6,053 bases of DNA from Bacteroidales bacterium. Lineage in GTDB: Bacteria; Bacteroidota; Bacteroidia; Bacteroidales; SMBSF77. Where the stretch lies: positions 1 through 6,053 of the forward strand of contig JAIOTT010000390.1 of the NCBI GenBank assembly GCA_021106655.1. Reading direction: 5' to 3'. Position 1 is the stretch's first letter, and each line of letters opens with the position of its first letter. The notes under the pieces were generated by a model. That model had not been told where the DNA came from, ran no database searches, and saw only the letters and a program-made list of their open reading frames with translations. The position numbers and the translations under genes are program-made. Shown here piece after piece: positions 1 through 6,053 of this stretch.

Positions 1-1
1 A

Positions 2-2590
2 ACAGATGCATCTGTATTAACAGCCCAATTAATAATACAGGATGATGGCAATGTTGGGATAGGTAAATTAACACCTAATACAAAATTGGATGTTAACGGC
101 AGTGTAAAATCTGATACAATCTTCGCAAAACATGATTGGAATTCTATCTATAGTACACCTGCTTCTCTTGCAGGATATGGCATAACAGATGCTTTACAAT
201 GGGCTGATACGAACAATCAATTAGCTACTGATTATGATGTATCCAAAAAGCAAAATATTTCTGATACTTCAACTGTGGATGCTAGCAGGTATTGGGTGCA
301 ACAACAAAACTACTATAACACTATTAAAATCAATGATCTTACTGATGGTAAATCGGATAGTAGTAGTGTTTTCCTTGGCTCAGGTGCCGGAATTAATGAT
401 GATGGTTCAGATAACAAAAATGTTGCAGTGGGATTAGATGCACTTAATTCAAACACTTCTGGTCAGTTGAACTCAGCATGTGGATTTAAAGCTTTATCTT
501 CAAATATTTCAGGAAATCGAAATACAGCAACTGGCTTCAAAGCACTTTCTTCAAACACTATAGGAAATCGTAACACTGCAAATGGACACAAGTCACTGAA
601 TTCTAATACTAAAGGAAGTCAAAATACAGCCACTGGTTATAATGCGTTAAAATTAAATACTAAAGGAGATTGGAACACTGCTAATGGCTCTTACGCTTTA
701 ACATCAAATACTGAAGGATATGATAACACTGCAATTGGATGGGGGGCTTTATATGAAAATACTGAAGGATATGAAAACATTGCAACCGGGACATATGCTT
801 TATATGAAAATATGACAGGATCTTACAACACTGCCACTGGATTTGATGCTTTAGGTTACAATATAACAGGAGATGATAACACAGCAACCGGATGGTCGGA
901 TTTGAATTTAAATGAGGATGGATATGAAAACGTAGCAACAGGATCTCTTGCTTTAGCATCCAATTTAACAGGAGATAATAATACAGCAAATGGTGCTTAT
1001 GCTTTATTAGGAAATACTTCAGGAAATAACAACACAGCAAATGGTGCTTACGCAAATTTTTATAATGAGGAAGGCTCAAATAATACCATTATTGGATATG
1101 AGGCAGGAATGGGAACAGCTCCACATAATAAATCAGGAAATGTCTTTATTGGATATCAAGCAGGTTTTTATGAAACTGACGATAATAATCTATATATTGA
1201 AAACTCATCAGGAACACCATTAATTTATGGTAATTTTGATTCTGACATCCTTAGAATCAACGGTACATTGCAAATTAGTAGTGAATATCATTTCCCTGTT
1301 ATTGATGGTAGTTCAGGACAGGTTTTACGAACGGATGGTTTTGGCAACCTCACCTGGACAAATGCAGCTGCTGGAATGGCTGCTGAGATAAATGATCTTA
1401 ACGATGCAATAGCAGATGCTACCTGTGTATTCCTGGGCGCTGGTAGTGGAGCTTCACACTCAACTGATGCATCGAATACTGCAGTTGGAATTGATGCACT
1501 AAAGAATACCGTATTTGATCATAATACAGCTATTGGATATAAATCAATGATGTTTAATGACAATGGCTCTGGAAACACTGCCATAGGTTCTTTGTCGTTA
1601 GGAGGAAATGTAGATGGTGCGATGAACACTGCAACCGGTTTCATGGCTTTGGCGTATGGAGCTAGTGGGGAAAAAAATTGTGCTTATGGAGCATGGGCCG
1701 CTTATAATATTGGAGATGGAGGTGGAGATGAAAATACAACTTTAGGTTACAACGCTGATTTGAATAATCATGGTGGCTCATTTAACACTATCATTGGGAC
1801 TGAAGCGGGAATGGGAACAGGAGTACACACTAAACATGGAAACGTATTCCTTGGATATCAGGCTGGTTATCATGAGCATGGTAGCAATAAACTTTATATT
1901 CAAAACGATAACTCATATCTCCCGCTAATATATGGCGATTTTACAACTGATCTCCTAAGGATTAATGGTACACTGCATATTAAGGATAAATATCATTTCC
2001 CAACAACTGATGGTAGCAACGGGCAGGTCCTTGAAACTGACGGAAGTGGAGCATTAAACTGGGGCAATAAAAACACAAAATACTCTATTGGCGATTTCGC
2101 ACAGGGAGGTATTGTATTTTGGGTAGACGAAAGTGGAGAGCATGGTTTAGTTTGCGCTAAACAGGACCAAAGTTCAGGATTGCGTTGGTATGCCGGCACT
2201 GTTGGTTCTACCCGGGCATATGGAGATGGTCCATTTTCAGGAGAAATGAATACAAGTATTATTATAGCTGCACAGGTTGCTATTGGTGATGATGGTGCAA
2301 CATATGCGGCAAGAGTTTGTGCAGAACATCAAGCTACGGAAGGTGGTAAAACCTATGGTGATTGGTACTTACCCTCAAAAGAAGAATTAAATAAAATGTA
2401 TTTAAATAAAACAAGCATTAATTCAACTGCCTTATCAAATAGTGGGGCTGCGCTTTCAACCGTGACATATTGGAGTTCTACAGAGCACAATGGCGCAAAT
2501 GCATTTCAGCAGAGTTTCTTCAATGGCAATCAGCTCTACGCAGGTAAAGTTGATTCCTATCCATATGTGCGTGCTATCAGAGCTTTTTAG
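2..2590 (+). CDS. Fibre-like surface protein with NTAxG repeats and C-terminal DUF1566 domain (5' partial)
   Basis: The reading frame is open to the left window edge, so the N-terminus and any export signal are missing. The TTG at 86 lies inside a typical KLDVNG tail-fibre motif preceded by DGNVGIG and is not a start. Residue numbers here count from that TTG (28 more visible residues lie before it). Residues 1-80 resemble phage and bacterial tail-fibre stalks, including the motif PASLAGYGITDA (25-36). Residues 82-427 and 435-661 are two copies of a module: an INDL...FLGxGxG cap, an array of NTAxG repeats, then a conserved end with GNVFxGYQAG, PLIYG, LRINGTL and DGSxGQVL. Residues 666-834 form a DUF1566/Lcl-type domain (GGIVFWVDESGEHGL, WYLPSKEELN, YWSSTE, YVRAIRAF). 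Such proteins are thought to be elongated, probably trimeric, surface or adhesive fibres; this is known only by resemblance. There is no S74 autoprotease domain and no type IX secretion sorting tail. Ligand and substrate are unknown. Confidence 0.85.
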   Translation, partial: TDASVLTAQLIIQDDGNVGIGKLTPNTKLDVNGSVKSDTIFAKHDWNSIYSTPASLAGYGITDALQWADTNNQLATDYDVSKKQNISDTSTVDASRYWVQQQNYYNTIKINDLTDGKSDSSSVFLGSGAGINDDGSDNKNVAVGLDALNSNTSGQLNSACGFKALSSNISGNRNTATGFKALSSNTIGNRNTANGHKSLNSNTKGSQNTATGYNALKLNTKGDWNTANGSYALTSNTEGYDNTAIGWGALYENTEGYENIATGTYALYENMTGSYNTATGFDALGYNITGDDNTATGWSDLNLNEDGYENVATGSLALASNLTGDNNTANGAYALLGNTSGNNNTANGAYANFYNEEGSNNTIIGYEAGMGTAPHNKSGNVFIGYQAGFYETDDNNLYIENSSGTPLIYGNFDSDILRINGTLQISSEYHFPVIDGSSGQVLRTDGFGNLTWTNAAAGMAAEINDLNDAIADATCVFLGAGSGASHSTDASNTAVGIDALKNTVFDHNTAIGYKSMMFNDNGSGNTAIGSLSLGGNVDGAMNTATGFMALAYGASGEKNCAYGAWAAYNIGDGGGDENTTLGYNADLNNHGGSFNTIIGTEAGMGTGVHTKHGNVFLGYQAGYHEHGSNKLYIQNDNSYLPLIYGDFTTDLLRINGTLHIKDKYHFPTTDGSNGQVLETDGSGALNWGNKNTKYSIGDFAQGGIVFWVDESGEHGLVCAKQDQSSGLRWYAGTVGSTRAYGDGPFSGEMNTSIIIAAQVAIGDDGATYAARVCAEHQATEGGKTYGDWYLPSKEELNKMYLNKTSINSTALSNSGAALSTVTYWSSTEHNGANAFQQSFFNGNQLYAGKVDSYPYVRAIRAF
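419..1132 (+). repeat. Array A: 14 tandem 51-bp units (17-residue NTAxG repeat)
   Basis: The asparagine of each NxAxG motif falls at residues 112, 129, 146, 163 and so on to 333, numbered from the TTG at 86. This is an unbroken 17-residue spacing over 14 units. The unit reads roughly NTAtGxxALxxNTxGxx. Some neighbouring units share exact nucleotide stretches 51 bases apart: a 16-base stretch at 746-761 and 797-812, and a 17-base stretch at 983-999 and 1034-1050. Most units are diverged at the DNA level, so the array is old but partly refreshed. A regular parallel beta-roll or trimeric beta structure, like YadA-type heads (whose unit is nearer 14 residues), is an inference. Confidence 0.9.
1475..1834 (+). 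repeat. Array B: about 7 irregular NTAxG units
   Basis: The second module carries the same motif with asparagines at residues 464, 480, 497, 514, 531, 550 and 567 (numbered from the TTG at 86). Spacings are 16, 17, 17, 17, 19 and 17, so this array is shorter and less regular than the first. A glycine-rich insertion near residues 543-547 (GDGGGD) accounts for the 19-residue step. Confidence 0.8.
2081..2587 (+). other. DUF1566 / Lcl-type C-terminal domain region of the fibre protein
   Basis: This part encodes residues 666-834. Recognisable family features are GGIVFWVDESGEHGL at the start, the central GDWYLPSKEELNKMY, then YWSSTE, and a terminal YVRAIRAF just before TAG. DUF1566 is thought to have a C-type-lectin-like fold and often forms the exposed end of surface proteins; that is family knowledge, not visible here. 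Between YWSSTE and YVRA the residues are diverse, and seven codons there end in C (CAC, GGC, TTC, TTC, CTC, TAC, TCC), in an otherwise A/T-ending gene. This suggests a hypervariable tip. Confidence 0.75.
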
Positions 2591-2716
2591 CTATTTAATT
2601 ATATTGGAATGATACCGGTACTTACCGAAGCGATAAAAGAGCAACAAGTTATTATTGAAGATCAGCAGCAGCAAATTGATGAACTGAGATTGATGATAAC
2701 AAAGCTGATGAAATAA
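2591..2716 (+). pseudogene. In-frame coiled-coil remnant of a fibre-protein C-terminus
   Basis: Directly after the TAG of the fibre gene and in the same frame, 41 sense codons read LFNYIGMIPVLTEAIKEQQ and then a Gln/Glu/Leu-rich heptad-like stretch ending KLMK and TAA (2714-2716). The NYxGMIPVLxEAIKEQQ motif is what usually follows the S74 intramolecular chaperone/peptidase domain at the end of Bacteroidota tail-fibre-like proteins. No S74 domain is present here, so this is best read as a leftover from an older C-terminus. The ATG at 2609 could in principle start a 35-residue peptide, but no ribosome-binding signal supports it. Read-through of the TAG would append the tail to DUF1566, which is possible but unsupported. 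Confidence 0.65.
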
Positions 2717-2815
2717 AAGACAAGAGAAAATTGATATAAGATTGAAGTTAGAAGTCCACACTACTACAAGCTCAATGAACAAAAGTGCCTAGTAATTAAT
2801 AAATATAAAAAGTTC

Positions 2816-3829
2816 ATGAGAAAAATAAACTTAATACTGATCACCCTGATTTTTAGTGCTGCAATTGTATTTGCACAAAAAGATATTCAAAAATCAAGCA
2901 TTGGTGATTTTAAGTTAGAAAACAGTAAACTGATTAATGATTGTACTCTTGGCTATTCTACATGGGGTAAGCCCAATAGTGATAGTACAAATATTTTTGT
3001 GCTTCTTACATGGTTTGGGGGTTTTAGTTCTGATTATGCCTTTGCAACTGCACCCGGAGGATGGGCAGACAGTACAAGATTTTATGTTATCGCAATTGAT
3101 GCTTTTGGAAATGGTGTCTCATCCTCTCCTTCAAACTATCCCGGAAAGAACACAAAATTCCCTAAGTTTACCATACTTGATATGGTTAATTCGCAATACA
3201 AATTATTAACTGAAAATTTAAAGATCAATCATGTATACGCAATTGGTGGTTTTTCAATGGGTGGTTTTCAGACCTTTCAATGGATAGTCTCATATCCTGA
3301 CTTTATGGATAAAGCTGTTATCATGCAAGGGACACCTCAACCTAATACTTATGATAGACTATTCTATACTACTGAACTCAATGCCTTGAAAATGGGCTTT
3401 GGCAGAAAGGAACTGCAGGAGAAAGCCTTTGAATTGGGCCAGGAAGTATTCATTACCAATTTTTTAACTCCTGAATATTTCATCAAGAATGTTAAACCTG
3501 AGAATTATGATTCATTTTATAGTAAAACTCAAAAGCTATTATGTAAAATTAGTTTTTATGACTGGACATATCAAATGTTTGCATTACTGACTCAGGATAT
3601 TTACAGAACAACAAATAACTCCATCGAAGATGCCGGAAAATTAATCAAGGCTGAAATATTGATCATTGTAAACATACAGGACCACGTTGTTAATCCTAAT
3701 CCGTCGATGGAAGTAGCAAAACATATTACTGCCCGATTAGTTGAGTTAAACAGTAATTGCGGACATAATGCATTTGCCTGTGAACAGGAAAAAATATCAG
3801 AAGAAGTTAAACTTTTTTTAATTGATTAA
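2816..3829 (+). CDS. Exported alpha/beta hydrolase, homoserine O-acetyltransferase-like (MetX-like) family
   Basis: The 337-residue protein starts with a clear signal peptide (MRK, hydrophobic core, probable cleavage after VFA at residue 20), so it acts in the periplasm or outside the cell. The mature part has an alpha/beta-hydrolase fold of the MetX-like subgroup: a probable oxyanion-hole region LTWFGGFSSDY (64-74), a nucleophile elbow GGFSMGGF with Ser147, a probable acid Asp289 in NIQDHVVNP, and catalytic His317 in GHNAF. The triad is therefore intact. True MetX enzymes acylate homoserine in the cytoplasm; the leader argues against that role and for a secreted esterase, acyltransferase or peptidase of unknown substrate. 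The ATG at 2816 is chosen because it begins the signal peptide. The upstream sequence is A-rich with no Shine-Dalgarno, as is usual in Bacteroidota, and I see no clear promoter or other gene in 2717-2815. Confidence 0.88.
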   Translation: MRKINLILITLIFSAAIVFAQKDIQKSSIGDFKLENSKLINDCTLGYSTWGKPNSDSTNIFVLLTWFGGFSSDYAFATAPGGWADSTRFYVIAIDAFGNGVSSSPSNYPGKNTKFPKFTILDMVNSQYKLLTENLKINHVYAIGGFSMGGFQTFQWIVSYPDFMDKAVIMQGTPQPNTYDRLFYTTELNALKMGFGRKELQEKAFELGQEVFITNFLTPEYFIKNVKPENYDSFYSKTQKLLCKISFYDWTYQMFALLTQDIYRTTNNSIEDAGKLIKAEILIIVNIQDHVVNPNPSMEVAKHITARLVELNSNCGHNAFACEQEKISEEVKLFLID

Positions 3830-3876
3830 TTTGTAAATCATCAAACGATAATTCAATACAAAGAAATACACCATGA

Positions 3877-4047
3877 GCAGGTGCTGAAATCAAATGGTCA
3901 AAGCAAATGCTTTCTATTGGAATTTATGTCAATAATTTATTAAATAAGGCTTATTTAGATCATCTGTCAACATTAAAAGAACTAGGATATCAAGATATGG
4001 GAAGGAATGTTTGTGTTAGTTTAAAAGTTCCATTTGGGATCAGATAG
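3877..4047 (+). pseudogene. C-terminal relic of a TonB-dependent outer-membrane receptor
   Basis: After a TGA at 3874-3876, 56 open codons read AGAEIKWSKQ, then IYVNNLLNKAYLDHLS, LKELGYQDMGRN and finally VSLKVPFGIR before TAG at 4045-4047. This is the signature last beta-strands of TonB-dependent receptors (VNNLxNxxYxxHLSxLK, GxxNMGRN, and a closing aromatic-containing strand ending in PFGI). The plug and nearly all of the barrel are absent, because the hydrolase gene ends only 47 bases upstream. The same frame before the TGA (about 3844-3873, NDNSIQRNTP) may be a further scrap of the barrel, with a small deletion at the join; that is uncertain. A real short gene starting at the ATG at 3907 is unlikely, since the segment has no export signal. 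Such a receptor would have imported siderophores, metals or other large substrates. Confidence 0.8.
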
Positions 4048-4058
4048 TTGTACTTTTG
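4033..4058 (+). promoter_or_regulatory. Possible Bacteroidota-type promoter for the phosphoesterase gene
   Basis: TACTTTTG at 4051-4058 matches the Bacteroidota -7 consensus TAnnTTTG exactly. A TTTG at 4033-4036 could serve as the -33 element, but the gap of 14 bases is shorter than the usual 19 or so, so only the -7 box is well supported. It would give a leader of roughly 20 bases before the ATG at 4083. The box lies just after the stop of the receptor relic, so the phosphoesterase may now be transcribed on its own. Confidence 0.4.
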
Positions 4059-4082
4059 TTTTTTTAATTATAAAATTTATTA

Positions 4083-5678
4083 ATGAAAAAGCTGTATTTA
4101 TTAATTTCATGTTTGATCTGCTTTTTTTTCTTTAACATTGCCATGGGCCAGTTTGCCGGCCTGGATGGGCAAAGTTCAAAGATAGGTGGTATTGTTTTTA
4201 ATGACATAAATAAAAACCGCAAATACGATAACTTTGAAAAGGGTATTTCAGGAGTTCTGGTTTCAAACAGTACTGAGATAGTTGTAACTGACGAAAATGG
4301 TCGATATTCCATAGAGGCATTTGATGGAGAGAGTATTGTTTTTGTTATCAAACCTCCTGCCTGGAATGTTCCGCACAGCAATAATAATCTTCCCCAGTTC
4401 TTTCATAATTTGCAAAATGAAGAGCAAACGGAATCACTGCTTCCAGGCTCAAAATCAGGAGGCAGACTATCCGAATCTATTGATTTTCCCCTTTATAAAA
4501 CAGAAACAAAAGACACTTTTGAATTTATTGCTTTTGCTGATCCACAGTCGAGGAAGCTTATTGAATTGTACTATATGCGTGATGATGTGGTCTCTGAACT
4601 CATTCACACAAAAGCTGATTTTGGTATTACTCTAGGTGATATAATGTATGATGACCTTTCACTTTTTGACCGTCATAATGATATCATAAGTAAAATCGGT
4701 ATTCCGTTTTATAATGTTGCGGGTAATCATGATATGGATTATAGCGCTCCGGATGACAGAGATGCATTAAAAACTTTTAAACAGGTGTATGGCCCTTCTT
4801 ATTATGCTTTTGAATATGGTATAGTAAATTTTATTGTTTTGGATGATGTAGAATGGACAGGTAAATCGGAAACAAATGCCGGTAGCTACAGAGGATTTTT
4901 AGGAGAGAAACAATTAGAATGGATACAAAATTATTTAAAATTTGTTCCTACTGATCATCTGATAATTATAGCAATGCATATCCCACTATTTTACTCCGGA
5001 TCAACTGATGAGGTGGTGAATGTAGCAGATCGTAAGCTATTATTTGATATTATGAAAGGTTATGAAAATGTTCTCGTAATTGCCGGACATATGCATATGA
5101 TAGAACATTCTTTCATAGGAGAAGACCTTGGATGGAGAAACAAACAAAAACTTCATCATATCACATGTTCAGCTGTTTCAGGTTCCTGGTGGACAGGCCC
5201 GAAAGATGAAAAAGGAATCCCTGAAACCCTTCAAAGGGATGGTGTTCCTAATGGTTATCATATATTTACTATTGAGGGTAATACTTACAAGGAATATCAT
5301 AAAGTGGCAGGCATGAAAAAGGACTATCAGATGAGGTTGGTCTATCCTTTTGATAAAATCAAATTAACAGAACTTGATACAATGCAAATTATTGTTAATG
5401 TTTTTAACGGTAGTGAGCGATCAACTGTGAAATATAGTATCGATGGAGGAGAAGCAGTCAAAATGGTTCAAACAGTTATGGAGGATCCCTATATTATTGA
5501 GGCGTTTACTAAAGCTAAATCCCAATATCCAAAATCCTTGCAGGCTTTAAAATCTAAACATATCTGGACAGCAGACTTTCCTTCTGATCTTTCACAGGGA
5601 AGTCACAGTATATCGATCACTACTGTCGACTTATATGGTACCTGGTATATAGCTACTACGGAGTTTGAGATAGAATGA
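4083..5678 (+). CDS. Exported calcineurin-like metallophosphoesterase with MetallophosN and MetallophosC domains
   Basis: The 531-residue protein has a signal peptide (MKKLYLL... with cleavage probably near AMGQ, residues 20-23). Residues about 34-140 form a beta-sandwich of the SdrD-B/MetallophosN type (GGIVFNDINKNRKYD, VVTDENGRYSI). Residues about 145-400 form the calcineurin-like phosphoesterase core with its metal-binding motifs in order: DPQ (Asp153), GDIMYDD (185-191), GNHD (214-217), His299 in AMHIP, and GHMH (335-338). Residues about 405-531 match the MetallophosC region. The usual first-motif DxH has Gln155 in place of His; as far as I recall this is common in this subfamily, so activity is plausible. 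It should hydrolyse phosphate mono- or diesters outside the cytoplasm, but the substrate is unknown. An LISC motif at residues 7-10 resembles a lipobox, but it sits too early in the hydrophobic core to be convincing. The TonB-receptor relic just upstream suggests a former uptake partner. Confidence 0.92.
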   Translation: MKKLYLLISCLICFFFFNIAMGQFAGLDGQSSKIGGIVFNDINKNRKYDNFEKGISGVLVSNSTEIVVTDENGRYSIEAFDGESIVFVIKPPAWNVPHSNNNLPQFFHNLQNEEQTESLLPGSKSGGRLSESIDFPLYKTETKDTFEFIAFADPQSRKLIELYYMRDDVVSELIHTKADFGITLGDIMYDDLSLFDRHNDIISKIGIPFYNVAGNHDMDYSAPDDRDALKTFKQVYGPSYYAFEYGIVNFIVLDDVEWTGKSETNAGSYRGFLGEKQLEWIQNYLKFVPTDHLIIIAMHIPLFYSGSTDEVVNVADRKLLFDIMKGYENVLVIAGHMHMIEHSFIGEDLGWRNKQKLHHITCSAVSGSWWTGPKDEKGIPETLQRDGVPNGYHIFTIEGNTYKEYHKVAGMKKDYQMRLVYPFDKIKLTELDTMQIIVNVFNGSERSTVKYSIDGGEAVKMVQTVMEDPYIIEAFTKAKSQYPKSLQALKSKHIWTADFPSDLSQGSHSISITTVDLYGTWYIATTEFEIE

Positions 5679-5686
5679 CTCTTCTT

Positions 5687-5722
5687 AATTTTAGTCACTA
5701 TAGTCACTCGAAATTTTAGTCA
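5687..5722. repeat. Short TAGTCA direct repeats in the convergent intergenic gap
   Basis: AATTTTAGTCA occurs at 5687-5697 and again at 5712-5722, and TAGTCACT occurs at 5692-5699 and 5701-5708. In addition AATGACT (5674-5680) is the inverse of AGTCATT (5718-5724) around a long loop. The 48-base gap separates two convergent genes, but it lacks a strong GC stem followed by a T-run, so I do not call a terminator. The role is unknown; the repeats may be chance or local slippage. Confidence 0.45.
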
Positions 5723-5726
5723 TTTA

Positions 5727-6053
5727 TTATTCCTCCATGGCACCAATCAGATCTTTTATTGAGGAAAGCTTATGGCGGATCATATAGTCCTGGATACCAT
5801 TAATAATTTCTTCGCAGACTTTAGGATTGATGAAATTCGCGGTGCCTACCTGGATTGCAGATGCTCCGGCTAAAAAGAATTCAATAGCATCACTTGCATT
5901 CATTATTCCACCTATTCCCATAATTGGAATTTTCACAGCTTTTGCAACCTGCCACACCATACGTAATGCAACGGGTTTAATTGCCGGTCCGGATAAACCG
6001 CCAGTAACAGTTGAAAGAACAGCTTTTCTGCTCTCAGCATCAATAGCAATACC
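5727..6053 (-). CDS. pyrD: Dihydroorotate dehydrogenase, class 1B catalytic subunit (C-terminal part)
   Basis: The minus-strand frame is open to the right window edge and encodes the last 108 residues, ending at a TAA read from 5729-5727. PyrD is a cytoplasmic FMN enzyme that oxidises dihydroorotate to orotate in de novo pyrimidine synthesis; class 1B forms pair it with the iron-sulfur/FAD subunit PyrK and use NAD+. Visible signatures are TGGLSGPAIKPVALRMV near the fragment start, the FMN-phosphate loops IPIMGIGGI and AIQVGTANF, and a typical amphipathic C-terminal helix. The GLSGPAIKP motif and soluble character favour class 1 over the membrane class 2. The substrate-site loop with its catalytic Cys (class 1) lies outside the window. 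An internal ATG at 5960 is not the start, because conserved sequence continues upstream of it. Any pyrK partner would lie beyond base 6053. Confidence 0.93.
   Translation of the reverse strand, partial: GIAIDAESRKAVLSTVTGGLSGPAIKPVALRMVWQVAKAVKIPIMGIGGIMNASDAIEFFLAGASAIQVGTANFINPKVCEEIINGIQDYMIRHKLSSIKDLIGAMEE

Larger units (their letters stand above)
329..2068 (+). repeat. Two-copy module duplication within the fibre gene
   Basis: Copy 1 covers bases 329-1366 and copy 2 bases 1388-2068. Both begin with an INDL segment followed by VFLGxGxG, run through NTAxG units, and end in a nearly collinear stretch (residues 333-427 and 567-661) with NTIIGxEAGMGT, GNVFxGYQAG, LYIxN, PLIYGxF, LRINGTL, YHFP and GQVLxTDGxG. 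The copies differ mainly in the number of 17-residue units (14 against about 7). This points to duplication of a whole module followed by expansion or loss of units. Confidence 0.8.

Noticed and set aside
86..88. TTG as the start codon of the fibre protein
   Set aside because: It encodes Leu in the conserved KLDVNG motif, and the frame is open upstream to base 2 with typical fibre sequence (DGNVGIG), so the gene begins before the window.
681..1079. Minus-strand frame of 132 codons
   Set aside because: It is antisense to the 51-bp repeats, and its composition (His/Leu/Tyr-rich and periodic) is a by-product of the repeat array.
419..1132. Regular repeats as a possible CRISPR array
   Set aside because: The 51-bp units are tandem, diverged and in frame with a clear protein repeat; there are no identical repeats separated by unique spacers.
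2591..2782. Minus-strand frame of 63 codons
   Set aside because: It lies antisense to the coiled-coil remnant, has low-complexity Leu/Asn/Phe content, and matches no recognisable family.
2816..3829. Assignment of the gene symbol metX
   Set aside because: The fold matches but the export signal does not fit the cytoplasmic methionine pathway, so only a family-level call is supported.
4101..4112. Lipoprotein signal (LISC) in the phosphoesterase leader
   Set aside because: The Cys is at residue 10, with most of the hydrophobic core still to follow; an ordinary signal peptidase I site near AMGQ fits better.
4321..4635. Plus-strand 104-codon frame, and the minus-strand 105-codon frame at 4064-4381
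   Set aside because: Both overlap the phosphoesterase, whose domains and metal motifs leave no doubt about the true frame.
5679..5726. Bidirectional terminator between the convergent genes
   Set aside because: The only inverted repeat is 7 bases with a loop of about 37 bases and no adjoining T-run; direct repeats dominate instead.

Overview
The window looks like a piece of an A+T-rich Bacteroidota chromosome, probably a free-living or environmental member of the Bacteroidales/Marinilabiliales type. The evidence is a tail-fibre-like surface protein with asparagine-rich repeats and a DUF1566 end, a typical TonB-dependent receptor C-terminus, a Bacteroides-style three-domain calcineurin-like phosphoesterase, weak or absent Shine-Dalgarno sequences, and one TAnnTTTG-type -7 promoter element. 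No RNA gene, insertion sequence, CRISPR array or phage structural gene is visible. The taxonomic call is inference from gene content only.

Layout. (1) Bases 2-2590 (+) hold the 3' part of a large fibre-like surface protein whose start lies before the window. It has a tail-fibre-like N-terminal part, then two copies of a module built from 17-residue NTAxG repeats (14 units in the first copy, about 7 in the second), then a C-terminal DUF1566/Lcl-type domain. (2) Bases 2591-2716, just after its TAG stop and in the same frame, encode an orphan coiled-coil tail of the kind that normally follows the S74 peptidase domain in related proteins. This suggests that the original C-terminus was exchanged for DUF1566. 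(3) Bases 2816-3829 (+) encode an exported alpha/beta hydrolase of the homoserine O-acetyltransferase-like (MetX-like) fold. (4) Bases 3877-4047 (+) hold a 56-codon relic of the extreme C-terminus of a TonB-dependent receptor. (5) Bases 4083-5678 (+) encode an exported metallophosphoesterase with N- and C-terminal accessory domains. (6) Bases 5727-6053 (-) hold the C-terminal third of dihydroorotate dehydrogenase (pyrD, class 1B), which is convergent with the phosphoesterase.

There is no obvious single pathway. The three plus-strand proteins are, or probably are, cell-envelope or secreted products, while the minus-strand gene is pyrimidine housekeeping. The region between the fibre gene and the phosphoesterase looks like an eroded, recombining accessory stretch, with two separate gene remnants within about 1.4 kb. 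The most interesting points are the swapped fibre C-terminus with its in-frame coiled-coil remnant, the resemblance of the DUF1566 end to variable regions of diversity-generating retroelement targets, and the TonB-receptor relic directly upstream of the phosphoesterase.
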